Shown one piece after another: positions 1 to 9,500 of a DNA stretch of 39,774 nucleotides. Below the pieces are notes generated by a model. That model saw only the letters and a program-made list of their open reading frames with translations, did no database searches and had not been told where the DNA came from. The position numbers and the translations under genes were made by a program. Position 1 is the stretch's first letter, and each line of letters opens with the position of its first letter. Source of the stretch: Streptococcus parasanguinis. GTDB lineage: Bacteria > Bacillota > Bacilli > Lactobacillales > Streptococcaceae. The stretch is taken from assembly GCF_023109675.1 (NCBI RefSeq), contig NZ_JALDUR010000016.1:1-39774 (forward strand), in the 5' to 3' direction.

Positions 1-91
1 TCATCAGCTTTTACAGCCCTACTCAACTGTGCGGAGGTGGGACGACGAAATCGAATTCTAACGAATTACCGATTTCTATCCCACTCTCTTA
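1..91 (-). repeat. Three-hairpin streptococcal repeat, copy 1 (cut by window edge)
   Basis: Partial copy of the roughly 178-bp repeat also seen near 18256, 20286, 24009 and 39699. What remains is part of the central hairpin and the complete end hairpin, built on GTGGGAC paired with its complement and an inner GAAATCG/CGATTTC stem. Read on the minus strand it starts exactly at the stop codon of the acetyltransferase gene, whose TAA uses the last bases of the repeat. It probably works as the transcription terminator of the miaA operon. Confidence 0.85.
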
Positions 92-493
92 TTTCATATA
101 AATCATCCCTGTACAGGCTTGCTCTGAAAGTTCAACAAAGCCCAGGGATTGGTAAAAGGCTAGATTTTTCTCGCTACGTTCAGTGGCAAGGAGCCGTTGA
201 TAGACAGTAGGGAAGGTCGCTAAAGCCTCTGTTAAGAGTCTCCTTCCGATACCTTGACGCTGGTAATCTGGTCTTACCAAAAGGTCCTGTACAAAAATAA
301 CCGAGTAGCCATCACCTACCAAGCGAATGTAGGCGACGAGCTCTTTCTCATCATAGACTGCCAACTGCCAGAGACTGGCTTTGACAGCTTGTTCCAGCAT
401 AGTTGGGTTGTTGGTATAATTGGTCCATCCGACCGAGCTGTAGAGTGCGAGTAGGTCTGTCATCGCTGGAATTTCTTTTTTATAATCTAACAT
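89..493 (-). CDS. GNAT family N-acetyltransferase
   Basis: A 134-residue single-domain protein. It should transfer an acetyl group from acetyl-CoA to an amine; the substrate cannot be read from sequence. The acetyl-CoA pyrophosphate loop is visible as RPDYQRQGIGRRLL near residues 74-87 (the R/Q-x-x-G-x-G/A motif), followed by the usual C-terminal NLAFYQSLGF segment. The ATG is preceded by AAAGGAG at good spacing. It is the last gene of the miaA operon, with one base between the methyltransferase stop and this start, so translation is probably coupled. The stop codon sits on the border of a repeat copy, so repeat insertion may have reshaped the extreme C-terminus. Confidence 0.85.
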   Translation of the reverse strand: MLDYKKEIPAMTDLLALYSSVGWTNYTNNPTMLEQAVKASLWQLAVYDEKELVAYIRLVGDGYSVIFVQDLLVRPDYQRQGIGRRLLTEALATFPTVYQRLLATERSEKNLAFYQSLGFVELSEQACTGMIYMK

Positions 494-494
494 C

Positions 495-1205
495 TTAACT
501 CCTTTTTAAGGTATAGTGCTGGAAGAAGGCGATATCCCGGTAAGGTGACTCTTGGCAAACGGCCAGCTCCATCTTGAGCATAGACTCTCGCCAGCCTTCT
601 TGGCCCTTGAAGCGATTGTCCTGCAAGGCATAAAAGACTCGGATCCCTTGGTAATCCTGAACTTCAAGGGCTAAGTCTTCTACTGCTGCACCGAGATCAT
701 AGGCCTGGGCCAAACCCATGGAGTGGGTTTCCAGGTCTTGACCTGCTAGGAGATCAAGAGCCTTTTGAGTATCATTTTCAAAGACGACGGTCTGCAGGAC
801 GCGTCCAACCTCATTGTGCTTGACGATAGATAGCAGGCCTCCTAGTTTCAAGAGACGAGTAAATACCTTGAGAATCTCCTTGCGATCTTCTACATACTCC
901 AAGACATTGTGGCAGAGGATAACATCAAAGCTGGCATCTTCAAGACTTGCTAACTGATCCAGACTTCCGACGATTTGTTGGTAGGGATGGTCCTGGACTC
1001 GCAAGGCTACCATTTCCTCATTGGGCTCCACAGCAAGGACTTGATTATCTTTCGTTAGGTGGTTGGCTACAAGGCCAAAACCACTGCCAAAATCAAGCAC
1101 CCTCTTTTCCTTGATTTCCTGTAATTGCTCAAAAAGGATATCATAATAGATCTGTCCCCAGGGTTGCTGGAGGGTTTCTAAATAGGCTTGGATATTGGCT
1201 GCCAT
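495..1205 (-). CDS. Class I SAM-dependent methyltransferase
   Basis: A 236-residue Rossmann-type methyltransferase. The S-adenosylmethionine-binding glycine motif is VLDFGSGFGLVA (about residues 36-47), followed by an acidic loop (AVEPNEEM) and the motif IV/post-I region VILCHNVLEYV, as in UbiE/SmtA-like small-molecule methyltransferases. The substrate is unknown. The start ATG has TAGGAGG eight bases upstream. It follows the SDR gene by ten bases and precedes the acetyltransferase by one, all on the minus strand. It is probably cytosolic; no membrane segment is visible. Confidence 0.85.
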   Translation of the reverse strand: MAANIQAYLETLQQPWGQIYYDILFEQLQEIKEKRVLDFGSGFGLVANHLTKDNQVLAVEPNEEMVALRVQDHPYQQIVGSLDQLASLEDASFDVILCHNVLEYVEDRKEILKVFTRLLKLGGLLSIVKHNEVGRVLQTVVFENDTQKALDLLAGQDLETHSMGLAQAYDLGAAVEDLALEVQDYQGIRVFYALQDNRFKGQEGWRESMLKMELAVCQESPYRDIAFFQHYTLKRS

Positions 1206-1215
1206 CTGGTTCCTC

Positions 1216-1971
1216 CTATTTGTAATTAAACATCTTGCTAGCTAGCTTGTCCGAGATGCGAGGGAAAAGAGTATAGAGCTTGTGGGTCAGGTTCAAGAGC
1301 CAAGGAAGATTGAGCTCACGTTTTGCTTTTCCAAAGTTTTTGACAATCTTCTTGGCCACAAAGTCCGGTTCCAAAATGTAGTGATCCACAGCTTTGACAT
1401 AGCTTCCGTCTGGGTCTGCCTGGTCAAAGAAAGTGGTCCGAATGGGGCCTGGATTGACCGTCGTCACATGAACACCAAAGAGCATGAGTTCTAGCCGCAG
1501 GGCATTAGAGAAGCCAATGGCCGCAAACTTGGTCGCCGAATAAAGGCTGGATTTGGCAGTTGCGACGAGACCCGCCATGCTGACGATGTTAACAATGTGC
1601 CCCTTGCCTGCTGTCTTCATGCGGGCACCAATCAAACGTGAAAACTGCATGAGGGCAAAGGTATTGACCTCAAACATGGCATGAATCTGCTCATTGGTAA
1701 TCTGGTCAAACTCTTCAAAAATCCCATAGCCTGCGTTGTTGACCAAGACATCAATCTGTCCGTAGCGCTGATAGAGCTCTTCTACCAAATCTTGGACGGC
1801 TGAGGAATCAGTGATATCGATCCCGATGCATTCAGCTTGAGGATGACTGGCATAGAGCTTTTCCAGTTTTTCTTGATTTCTACCTAGGAGAATCAGCCGG
1901 TCTTCAGGGAGGAGCTTGACCATTTCTTGGGCCAAGCCTCCACTTGCTCCTGTTATGAGAATGGTTCGCAT
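1216..1971 (-). CDS. Short-chain dehydrogenase/reductase
   Basis: A 251-residue classical SDR that should use NAD(P)(H) to oxidise or reduce a carbonyl or alcohol; substrate unknown. The cofactor loop is TGASGGLA near residues 7-14 (the usual third glycine is Ala), NNAGYG supports the central sheet, and the active-site Ser (IVSMAG) and YSATK Tyr/Lys are present. The open frame extends upstream through the rnz gene, but the N-terminal MRTILITG and a start one base after the rnz stop fix the ATG at 1971. The C-terminal tail is basic and aromatic, typical of SDRs of the DltE/YqjQ type. Confidence 0.88.
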   Translation of the reverse strand: MRTILITGASGGLAQEMVKLLPEDRLILLGRNQEKLEKLYASHPQAECIGIDITDSSAVQDLVEELYQRYGQIDVLVNNAGYGIFEEFDQITNEQIHAMFEVNTFALMQFSRLIGARMKTAGKGHIVNIVSMAGLVATAKSSLYSATKFAAIGFSNALRLELMLFGVHVTTVNPGPIRTTFFDQADPDGSYVKAVDHYILEPDFVAKKIVKNFGKAKRELNLPWLLNLTHKLYTLFPRISDKLASKMFNYK

Positions 1972-1972
1972 C

Positions 1973-2902
1973 TTAGATCTCCACTTCTTCCAAATCTTTG
2001 ACGACATAGACATTTTCAAAAATGCTGGAAGCATCCTTGCGCAATTGGCTGATATCTTTTGATAAGAAGCGAGCACTGATGTGGTTGAGAAGAAGGCGCT
2101 TGGCTCCAGCTTCACGCGCCACTTCTGCCGCCTGCATATTGGTCGAGTGACCGTGTTTCTTAGCAATCTTCTCATCGCCCTTGCCATAGGTAGACTCATG
2201 GACCAAGACATCCGCATTGACCCCGAGGCGGACGCTGGCATCAGTCTTTCTGGTATCTCCAAGGATCGTGATAATCTTACCAGGCCGAGGGGCTGAAATA
2301 TAATCCGCAGCAATGATCTTAGTGCCATCTTCCAGGGTGACATCTTGTCCATTTTTGACCTGGCCAAAGAGCGGCCCAAATGGAACGCCCGCTGCCTTCA
2401 GCTTGTCTGCGTCGAGCGTCCCTTCCAAGTCCTTCTGCATGATCCGGTAACCCACACAGAAAATAGTGTGGTCCAAAGCTTCCGCATAAACCGTGAATTT
2501 ATCGGTTTCTAAAATCTTACCTAGAGAATGTTCATCGAATTCATGAAAATGAATGCGGTAAGGCAGGCGAGAGCCTGATACGCGAAGACTAGTCATCACA
2601 AAGGATTTGATTCCTACTGGTCCATAGATATCCAGATCCGTCTGCTCTTCATTGGCCTGAAAGGCCCGACTAGAGAGGAAACCTGGCAAACCAAAAATAT
2701 GGTCTCCGTGTAGGTGAGTGATAAAGATCTTGCTAACCTTTCGCGGACGAATGGTCGTTTCTAAAATTTGATTCTGTGTCGCCTCGCCACAATCAAAGAG
2801 CCAGACTTCATTGATCTCGTCCAGCAATTTGAGCGCTAAGCTCGATACATTCCGGGCTTTTGAGGGTTGCCCAGCTCCCGTTCCTAAAAATTGAATGTCC
2901 AT
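1973..2902 (-). CDS. rnz: Ribonuclease Z
   Basis: A 309-residue metallo-beta-lactamase-fold endonuclease that cleaves the 3' trailer of tRNA precursors lacking encoded CCA. The zinc motif THLHGDH places ligands at His63, His65, Asp67 and His68. Further ligand regions are visible: [18 protein letters not shown] (Asp) and KHGHST (His). Length matches the long bacterial RNase Z form. It sits in the miaA-hflX operon, so tRNA 3' maturation and tRNA modification are co-transcribed. Spacing to the upstream hypothetical gene is three bases. Confidence 0.95.
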   Translation of the reverse strand: MDIQFLGTGAGQPSKARNVSSLALKLLDEINEVWLFDCGEATQNQILETTIRPRKVSKIFITHLHGDHIFGLPGFLSSRAFQANEEQTDLDIYGPVGIKSFVMTSLRVSGSRLPYRIHFHEFDEHSLGKILETDKFTVYAEALDHTIFCVGYRIMQKDLEGTLDADKLKAAGVPFGPLFGQVKNGQDVTLEDGTKIIAADYISAPRPGKIITILGDTRKTDASVRLGVNADVLVHESTYGKGDEKIAKKHGHSTNMQAAEVAREAGAKRLLLNHISARFLSKDISQLRKDASSIFENVYVVKDLEEVEI

Positions 2903-2905
2903 TGT

Positions 2906-3535
2906 CTACTTTCTATCTATATAAATCATGGCCGTCCGGTTCTCTGAACGGAACGAAAGGTTGAAAGGATAGGCTTGAGCCTGCTCAAGCAGCTCCTCCT
3001 GGTTATAACCTGACAGTTTCAAGCGTCCATCTTCCAAGGTCATCAAGTCCGTCAGAGCTGAGAGGGCTTCTGTTTTAGTGACCACTTCTGGGCCGGCCTC
3101 TTGCAGACAGATCTTGCCATCTTTTTCAAAGACCAAACAATGCGGAAAGATCTCTGCGATTTCGAATAAAATCGAAGGGGTGATTTCCGCCGCTGGATGT
3201 TCAGCAAAGACACAGGCTATCTCTCCATTTACATAGGCCAAGCCATAAGACTTACCTGATAAGTTGAGGCGGATAAAAGGTTTTTGTTCATCAAAACTTT
3301 GCTGAACTGTGAATAAGTCAAATGCTCGGCTCAAGTCCAAGAAATAATCCATGGCCTCCTTGGGACTCTTCTTTTGGTAGAGCTCAGCGAAATAAGCGTT
3401 GATCACACTTGGCGGAGGTGTAATCACACGGAGACGCAAGTCCTCAGGGATCGTGCTTAATAGATTTTTCAGATAGACCCGATCGAGACTGGTATAGCCC
3501 CCATATTTTATTGCTAAATCAACGTAATCCGTCAT
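2906..3535 (-). CDS. Conserved hypothetical protein of the miaA-rnz operon
   Basis: A 209-residue protein I cannot assign to a function. The start at 3535 ([13 protein letters not shown]) is preferred over the longer frame, because the extra residues read backwards through the end of hflX; the chosen start overlaps the hflX stop by 17 bases. No signal peptide, membrane segment or catalytic motif stands out. The protein seems to be mixed alpha/beta, with a repeated pattern of short acidic loops. Its place between hflX and rnz suggests a housekeeping role tied to tRNA or ribosome metabolism, which is inference only. Confidence 0.75.
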   Translation of the reverse strand: MTDYVDLAIKYGGYTSLDRVYLKNLLSTIPEDLRLRVITPPPSVINAYFAELYQKKSPKEAMDYFLDLSRAFDLFTVQQSFDEQKPFIRLNLSGKSYGLAYVNGEIACVFAEHPAAEITPSILFEIAEIFPHCLVFEKDGKICLQEAGPEVVTKTEALSALTDLMTLEDGRLKLSGYNQEELLEQAQAYPFNLSFRSENRTAMIYIDRK

Positions 3536-4766
3536 AAAATTCTTCCAACTTCCACTTATTTTTCTCTGCGATATAGCCTTGAATGACCTCGACATCTTCT
3601 TCAAATTCTCGCCGGTCAATGATCGCGACCGTCTCTAAGTCATGTGTCCGATAGGATTTTGAAAAGGGAACGCGAATAGTAAAGGGAACAAAGAGTTCTC
3701 TCAGTTTTTCTAGGAACAAAGCCTGCAAATCCTCACGAGCTGTCTCAGAGCGAGCTGAAATCAAGCTAAAAGGGGTCTGGGTTGGGGTAAAGTCCGCTAC
3801 TTTATCCGCTTTGTTGTAGAGGGTTAAGCGAGGAATCTCTAGCATATCTAAGTCTTTCATGATAGAGAGAACGGTCTTTTCATGCTCCTCATGATTGGGA
3901 TCAGAAGCATCGATGACATGGACCAAGAGATCCACATTCTTACTTTCTTCCAGGGTCGACTTAAAACTTGATACCAACTCTGTTGGCAAGTCCTGAATAA
4001 AGCCGACTGTATCGGTCAGGGTTACTTGTAGATTGCCTGTTAGGTGGATGCTCTTGGTTGTGGCATCCAAGGTCGCAAAGAGTTCATCAGCTTCATACTG
4101 GCTCTTACTAGTCATTTGATTCATAATGGTCGACTTTCCTGCATTGGTATAGCCGATCAAACCAATCTTGAAGACAGGTGATTCCAAGCGTTTTTCACGA
4201 AGGGTTTCCCGGTTCTTTTCAACAGCCTTGAGCTGGCGCTCGATATCGGTGATTTGATTGCGAACGCTCCGGCGGTTCAACTCCAACTGACTTTCCCCTG
4301 GACCACGAGATCCAATTCCCCCGGCCTGACGGCTGAGCATGATCCCTTGACCAACAAGGCGTGGCAAGAGGTATTTAAGCTGGGCCAAGTGCACCTGCAA
4401 CTTCCCTTCATGGCTTCTAGCTCGCATGGCAAAGATATCTAGAATCAGCTGCATCCGGTCAATAACCTTAACCCCAAGGATTTCTTCTAAATTGACATTT
4501 TGCCGGGGCGTCAGGCGGTTATTGACCACCACTGTCGTAATCTCATCTGCTTCGACCATCTGAGCAATTTCTTCTAATTTTCCTGAGCCGACAAAGGTCT
4601 TAGTATCGTACTTCTCCCGCTTTTGTGTATAAGAGCCCCGGACATCTCCACCGGCTGTTTTAGCTAGGCTTGCCAACTCCTCCATCGACATATCAAAATT
4701 GTCCATGCCTTGAAGTTCCACACCAACCAAAAGGATGCGTTCTTGTTTCTTTTCTGTTTCAATCAT
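3519..4766 (-). CDS. hflX: GTPase HflX
   Basis: A 415-residue ribosome-binding GTPase that splits or rescues stalled ribosomes in other bacteria. The N-terminal HflX domain includes the glycine-rich segment [14 protein letters not shown] (about 149-162) and a coiled linker. The G domain follows with G1 GYTNAGKST at 205-213, G3 DTVGF and G4 NKAD. The C-terminal region [12 protein letters not shown] is family-typical. The ATG overlaps the 3' end of miaA by eight bases and AAAGGAG lies about ten bases upstream, inside miaA. The order miaA-hflX is common in Firmicutes. Confidence 0.95.
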   Translation of the reverse strand: MIETEKKQERILLVGVELQGMDNFDMSMEELASLAKTAGGDVRGSYTQKREKYDTKTFVGSGKLEEIAQMVEADEITTVVVNNRLTPRQNVNLEEILGVKVIDRMQLILDIFAMRARSHEGKLQVHLAQLKYLLPRLVGQGIMLSRQAGGIGSRGPGESQLELNRRSVRNQITDIERQLKAVEKNRETLREKRLESPVFKIGLIGYTNAGKSTIMNQMTSKSQYEADELFATLDATTKSIHLTGNLQVTLTDTVGFIQDLPTELVSSFKSTLEESKNVDLLVHVIDASDPNHEEHEKTVLSIMKDLDMLEIPRLTLYNKADKVADFTPTQTPFSLISARSETAREDLQALFLEKLRELFVPFTIRVPFSKSYRTHDLETVAIIDRREFEEDVEVIQGYIAEKNKWKLEEFYDGLR

Positions 4767-5646
4767 GCTCTAAAAACTCCTTTACATCTGCAAGAACCTG
4801 CTCCTTGAAGTGGGGGGCAGAAATGGCGTAAAAGGTCACTTCCATCCGATTTCGAAACCAGGTCAGCTGCCGTTTGGCAAAACGCCGGGTGTTGCGCTTG
4901 AGGGTCTCACTGGCTTCTTCAAGGCTTTGCTCCCCCTTAAAGTAGGGAAAGAGTTCCTTGTAGCCAATCCCTTTACTGGCTTGCACATCTGGGTAATGGT
5001 CATAGAGCCAGCGAGCTTCATCCAGTAAGCCCTCCTCTAACATGCTATCTACTCGACGATTGATACGATCATAGATCAAGGACCGATCATCATCTAGACA
5101 GATCAGATAGGGTTCATAATCGGTCTCTTCGTTTGCTAGGTCTTTTCCAAAATGCGCAATTTCAAGAGCCCGCATGGCCCGACGGCGATTGAGCTGAGGA
5201 ATCACAAGTCCTTGCTCCGCCACTCTTTGGTACAAGTCTTCATCCGAAAGCAAGTCCAATTGAGCCCGATAGGCCAGAATCTCTTCATGAGGAACTTCAC
5301 CACCAAGATGATAGCCTTCAAGAAGACTTTGGATGTAGAGGCCCGTCCCACCTGCAATGATGGGAAGCTTGCCTCGGGCTGTGATCTCCGCGATGGCCTG
5401 TTTAGCTTCTCTTACAAAATCAAAAGCCGAGTAAGACTCGGTTACCTCCCGCACATCGATCAAATGATGGGGAGCTGCAGCTTGCTCTTCTGGTGTCGCC
5501 TTGGCTGTTCCAATATCCAGCTTGCGATAGACTTGCTGACTATCGCCACTGATGATTTCACCATTGAGGGCTTGCGCCAAATCGATCGCAAGAGCTGTTT
5601 TCCCAACAGCAGTCGGTCCCACAATCACAATTATCTTGGTTTTCAT
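4759..5646 (-). CDS. miaA: tRNA dimethylallyltransferase
   Basis: A 295-residue enzyme that transfers a dimethylallyl group to A37 of tRNAs reading UNN codons. The P-loop GPTAVGKT lies at residues 10-17, followed by the substrate motif [20 protein letters not shown] and the C-terminal [10 protein letters not shown]. The frame is open five codons upstream to a TTG, but ATG at 5646 is chosen because AAGGAAAAACG directly precedes it. It is the first gene of the seven-gene minus-strand operon and is divergent from the DUF3042 gene. Confidence 0.95.
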   Translation of the reverse strand: MKTKIIVIVGPTAVGKTALAIDLAQALNGEIISGDSQQVYRKLDIGTAKATPEEQAAAPHHLIDVREVTESYSAFDFVREAKQAIAEITARGKLPIIAGGTGLYIQSLLEGYHLGGEVPHEEILAYRAQLDLLSDEDLYQRVAEQGLVIPQLNRRRAMRALEIAHFGKDLANEETDYEPYLICLDDDRSLIYDRINRRVDSMLEEGLLDEARWLYDHYPDVQASKGIGYKELFPYFKGEQSLEEASETLKRNTRRFAKRQLTWFRNRMEVTFYAISAPHFKEQVLADVKEFLEHD

Positions 5647-5686
5647 CGTTTTTCCTTGCAAAATTCACGTTTTTTCGTTACCATAT

Positions 5687-5715
5687 ATTATAACATAAAT
5701 ATTTAAAGTTCAGAA
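5687..5715. promoter_or_regulatory. Divergent promoter region, miaA operon and DUF3042 gene
   Basis: The 83-base gap between two divergent starts is AT-rich. On the minus strand TATAAT (5692-5687) has a weak -35 TTCTGA (5715-5710) at 17 bases. On the plus strand the same stretch offers TATAAC or TAAATA as -10 for the small gene. The two promoters probably overlap; the exact plus-strand hexamers are uncertain. Confidence 0.55.
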
Positions 5716-5729
5716 AAGGAGAAATTCTC

Positions 5730-5900
5730 ATGGCTAAAGGATTTGGTAAAGGTTTTGTTACTGGTGTTGCTGGTACAGTTGCTGCTGTCGCAGGTGCAGT
5801 TTACACATTCAAGAAAAAAGTAATCGAGCCAGAAGAAAAGAAAGCAGCTTTCATCGAAGAAAACCGCAAAAAAGCAGCACGTCGCCGTGTCTCACACTAA
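5730..5900 (+). CDS. Small DUF3042-type protein
   Basis: A 56-residue gene starting MAKGFGKGFVTGVAG and ending RRRVSH. It has an AAAAGGAG ribosome site eight bases before the ATG, its own promoter region and a strong terminator, so it is a real gene despite its size. Residues about 8-27 form a Gly/Ala-rich hydrophobic segment, probably one membrane helix, followed by a charged Lys/Glu and then Arg-rich tail. The layout resembles the DUF3042 family of short Firmicute proteins; function unknown. It is monocistronic and divergent from miaA. Confidence 0.85.
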   Translation: MAKGFGKGFVTGVAGTVAAVAGAVYTFKKKVIEPEEKKAAFIEENRKKAARRRVSH

Positions 5901-5906
5901 TCATTC

Positions 5907-5936
5907 AAAAAGCTCCGGTTTTCCGGAGCTTTTTTT
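5907..5936 (+). terminator. Rho-independent terminator of the small gene
   Basis: AGCTCCGG and CCGGAGCT pair as a near-perfect stem with a four-base T-rich loop, followed by a run of seven T. It lies seven bases after the DUF3042 gene stop. Confidence 0.92.
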
Positions 5937-5940
5937 GCTG

Positions 5941-6058
5941 AAGAAAAAGTCCATTTTGGAAAATTTTCTTTTACTGGTAGGGTTTGTCACGATATGCTAA
6001 CACAAGTAATGCTAAAAGAATTAGAATGATATATATTATGCTTATTCAAACATATACT
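5941..6058. other. Non-coding AT-rich gap
   Basis: No open frame with a ribosome site, no strong hairpin and no promoter pair could be recognised here. It separates the small-gene terminator from the MITE-like element. Confidence 0.5.
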
Positions 6059-6197
6059 GAAACTTTCCGCCGTGAGAAAAGTGCTAGAAACACTACGGTT
6101 TCTAGCACTCGGTAGTTTTGAAACTTTAGGTTCAAAACTAAGTCATGGAACTTCTTCGAAGTTCGCTGACGTCCGTACTCACCTAAGGAAAGTTTCT
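6059..6197. repeat. MITE-like modular hairpin element, copy A
   Basis: The element is bounded by a ten-base terminal inverted repeat, GAAACTTTCC (6059-6068) and GGAAAGTTTC (6187-6196), extended by GTGAG/CTCAC. Inside are three hairpins: an 11-bp stem 6081-6091/6098-6108, a 9-bp stem 6114-6122/6131-6139 and a 7-bp stem 6148-6154/6158-6164. The last roughly 57 bases are identical to copy B at 14203-14391, while the middle differs. It lies between two convergent transcription units. The organisation recalls BOX or RUP elements of streptococci but I do not recognise it as either. Confidence 0.8.
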
Positions 6198-6215
6198 ATG
6201 ATGACGTTTGTCTTC

Positions 6216-6251
6216 AATCTAAAAGCCTCGGGAAACCTGAGCTTTTAGATT
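6216..6251. terminator. Bidirectional terminator after the rexBA operon
   Basis: AATCTAAAAGC pairs with GCTTTTAGATT and encloses a CTCGGG/CCTGAG stem (one G-T pair) with an AAA loop. The AAAA...TTTT flanks of the GC stem would serve both directions. It sits seven bases after the DUF4298 gene stop. Confidence 0.7.
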
Positions 6252-6257
6252 GAAATT

Positions 6258-6575
6258 TCACCGTTCTTTGATCATCTTCGTTGCGATCTCCAAGAGTTCC
6301 ACTCCCATCTGAAAGTGCTCGTCTAATAAATCATAAACGGCATCTTCGGACAAGACACCACATGGTAGATCTGCTGGAAAGTCAGCTTGATTGGACAAGT
6401 CCAAATCATCAAAATAGACCTGACTACTATAATAATCGCGAAGTTGGATATAGCTTTCTTGATGCTCTCTTAGCTGATCCACTGCTTTTTTAGTTTCTTC
6501 CAAAGTTTTGGCATAGTCATTCAAATAACCTTCCATTCTTTGGATCCGTTCGATGTTTTCCTGTGCAATTGCCAT
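6258..6575 (-). CDS. DUF4298 domain protein
   Basis: A 105-residue, mostly helical acidic protein. The N-terminal half forms a probable coiled coil (ENIERIQRMEGYLNDYAKTL). The second half carries the FPADLPCGVLSEDAVYDLL block that I associate with DUF4298. No enzyme motif is visible. It starts three bases after the rexA stop, so it is the third gene of the rexB-rexA operon; this linkage hints at an accessory role near recombination but there is no direct evidence for one. A bidirectional terminator follows. Confidence 0.75.
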   Translation of the reverse strand: MAIAQENIERIQRMEGYLNDYAKTLEETKKAVDQLREHQESYIQLRDYYSSQVYFDDLDLSNQADFPADLPCGVLSEDAVYDLLDEHFQMGVELLEIATKMIKER

Positions 6576-6578
6576 GAT

Positions 6579-9500
6579 TTACTCCACTTTCACCACTTCT
6601 AGATGGGGGCCACCTAGAAGCACGAGGTATTTTTCTACTTGCTCTTTGCCATAAGAACGACGAAGAGCTTCTGCATAGAGATCGAGCTGATCCCGGTAGC
6701 GTTCGACCAATTGGCTAGGAACCTTGTAGTGATCCGTCTTATAATCAAAGAGCAGGATCCGGTCTTCTAGCACCACGTAACCATCCAGGATCCCCCGCAC
6801 GACGAAGTCCTCTCCACTGGCTGGATCTTTCTTCAGCATGGCAAAGGGAGCTTCGCGACGGACTCGAGAGGCCTCTTTTTGAAGCAAGGTCCCCAAAGGC
6901 GTCTCATAGAAAGCAAGGATGGCCTCTAGCTTGATGCGCGCTTTGACCGCTGGCTCTGCTTGAACTTGCTCCAAGGCTTGATGCAGCGTATCCAGCGTGA
7001 TTTCTTCTCCAAGAGGCACGCGCTGCATGAGTTCATGGACAGCACTACCGACTTGGGCTCCTGTCACGGCTTTTTCTTGACCAAAAGTTGGCAGCTCAAA
7101 GTCAGGCGTCATAGTCTTCGCATCCATGATCTGGACGCCATTGGCATCCATGACCGGCTCGTAGAATTTCTTGATCTGACTTGGTGTACGAACAATTGGT
7201 AAATGAATGGCCGGAGCATAGAGCTGATTGAGCCGATCAACATTTTCCAAGATATCCAAGGCCCGACGAATATCCTCTGACTGACGGACATCCTTGAGCT
7301 GATCAAGCCGGGAATCCTTCTCCTTCTCTAGTGGTTCCAACTGGTCTGGTGTCAGGTCTTCATCTGTCACAAAACGCGTGTCATAGGCCAGGGTATTTTT
7401 GGTAAACACATCTTGAATAGCAAAGAGCCAGTCCTGATAAGAGGTCCATTCTTTTCGCTTCTCTGGATCCAATTTGCCATTGCGACTAGTCCCCCAATCA
7501 GTATCACGCAGTTTGTCCTCCCGGCCTTTTCCGACAAGATAGAGCTTGAGCTCAGCCCGTGTCATGGCGACATAAAGAAGACGCATCTGCTCAGAAATCG
7601 TGGCCAATTTTGTTTCTTCCACATTGCGTTGGTAGCAAGGTGTTTCGATCTGCAGGCGAATAGTCTCTGGAGCAGCTGGATTTTCTGTCTCAACCGGCAA
7701 GTTCGCAACATATTTAAAGCCAATCCCTTTTTGACGACTGAGAATAATTGGCCCCGATTGATCCTTACGGTTAAAAGCCTTGTCCATATTGAGAATAAAG
7801 ACATACTTGAATTCCAGCCCCTTACTCTTATGGACGGTCATGAGCTGGACGGCATCTTTTGGAGCCGCAAGAGGTACGCTAGCCAAATCGTGTTCATTTT
7901 CGATCACCTTGTCGATCATGGCAATGAAGCGCGACAAGCCCTTAAAGCTGGCCTTCTCATAATCATTGGCCCGAAGCGTCAAGGCATAGAGATTGGCCTG
8001 GCGCTGGGCCCCATTTGGAAGGGCGCCGACATAGTCATAGTAATAGCGATCCTCATAGATTTTCCACAGCAAATCATAGAGCGAAGAGGTCTTGGCAGCA
8101 GCTCTCCAAGTAGATAAAACCTTGAGGAAGTTCTCGATTTTAGCTGAGAGCTTGGCATCAATCAGATTTGCATGCTCTGCAGTTTTTTCAAGGGCTAACT
8201 GGACCTTGTGGTAGAAGGCCACTTGCTTTTGCTCTGGAAGGGTCTGCAAGGAAATCCGTGCCAATTCATCTTCATCAAAGTCAAACATGGGTGATTTCAT
8301 GAGAGCAACCAAGGGATAATCATGCAAGGGATTGTTAATGGTCCGCAAGGTATCCAACATGACCATCACTTCCAGTGACTCAAGATAATGCGCCTGTCCG
8401 CTATCTGCCACAATCGGAATATGGTACTGGTCAAAAGCTTCCAGAATCGCATCATTTCGCGTTCGAGTCGCAGTCAAGAGCGTGATCTCTTTAAAGGGCA
8501 CTTTTTCTACCCGATGGAGACGTAAAATTTCTTTGATGACCAGGAGAATTTCTCCCTTGGAAATCGTCTCGACTCCAAGAGGAGCTTCCTCGTCTTCGGT
8601 CTTTTCTTCCTGGTCTTGGGAGCCATCATAAAGCAAAAATTCTGCCCGATGTTGTGGCAAGGCCATCCGCTGCTTGTCGCTTCCTGCGACCAGATAGTGG
8701 GTTTGATTGTAGTCAATCTCGCCCACCTCTTCGTCCATCAAATGGCGAAAGACATCATTGGTCGCGTCCAATACTTCCACATGACTCCGGAAATTTTCCT
8801 TGAGGAGGATCAACCTCCCTTTCGCCCCTTCTTCTTGGTAGGCTTTAAATTTATCATTGAAAATCTGTGGATCTGCCTGACGGAAGCGATAAATCGATTG
8901 CTTGATATCCCCCACCATGAAGCGATTGTGGCCATTTGACAACAAGTCCAACATCCGCTCTTGGGTGTGATTGGTATCCTGATACTCATCGACCATGACC
9001 TCATGATAACGCTCTTGAAAGGCTTGTCTCACCTCTGGGAATTGCTCTAAAATTTGAATCGCAAAATGACTGATATCCCCAAATTCATAAGCTTTTTCTT
9101 GGATTTTTCGCTCCAGATAAGCGCGAGCAAAGTCTCGGATAAAGTCCCGCAGCAAGGAGAGCATGGGGCCTTCTTCTTGGTGGAAGGTTTGTTGAAATTC
9201 CAGCTGATAGAGCTGATTGTCCAAGTCTCTGAGGCGGTTGATATGTATGGTTTTATCCTGGTTATAAGCCGTGACTAACTCTTTCAACTCTTCCTTACGA
9301 GCTCTATTGGTCAAGGCTCCCCCATTTGAAGCCCGACTAATCGCCACGACTGCCTTTAGGACAGAGGTCAGTTGCTCTTTATTGGTGGGACCTGTCAGGC
9401 TTCCAATTTGATCGAGCACCTCTTGCACCGCTTCCAAATATTTGGCCTTGCCAAATGCTTGGCCCTCATTGGACAAATGAAAGGCAAAAAAGCTTTCTGC

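Noticed and set aside
1972..2379. N-terminal extension of the SDR (387-codon frame)
   Set aside because: The extension lies wholly inside rnz out of frame and is basic, Ser/Arg-rich shadow sequence; the SDR fold starts at MRTILITG.
7413..8117. Long plus-strand open frame inside rexA
   Set aside because: It is the shadow of a strongly supported helicase-nuclease gene on the other strand; no ribosome site and no family features in its translation.
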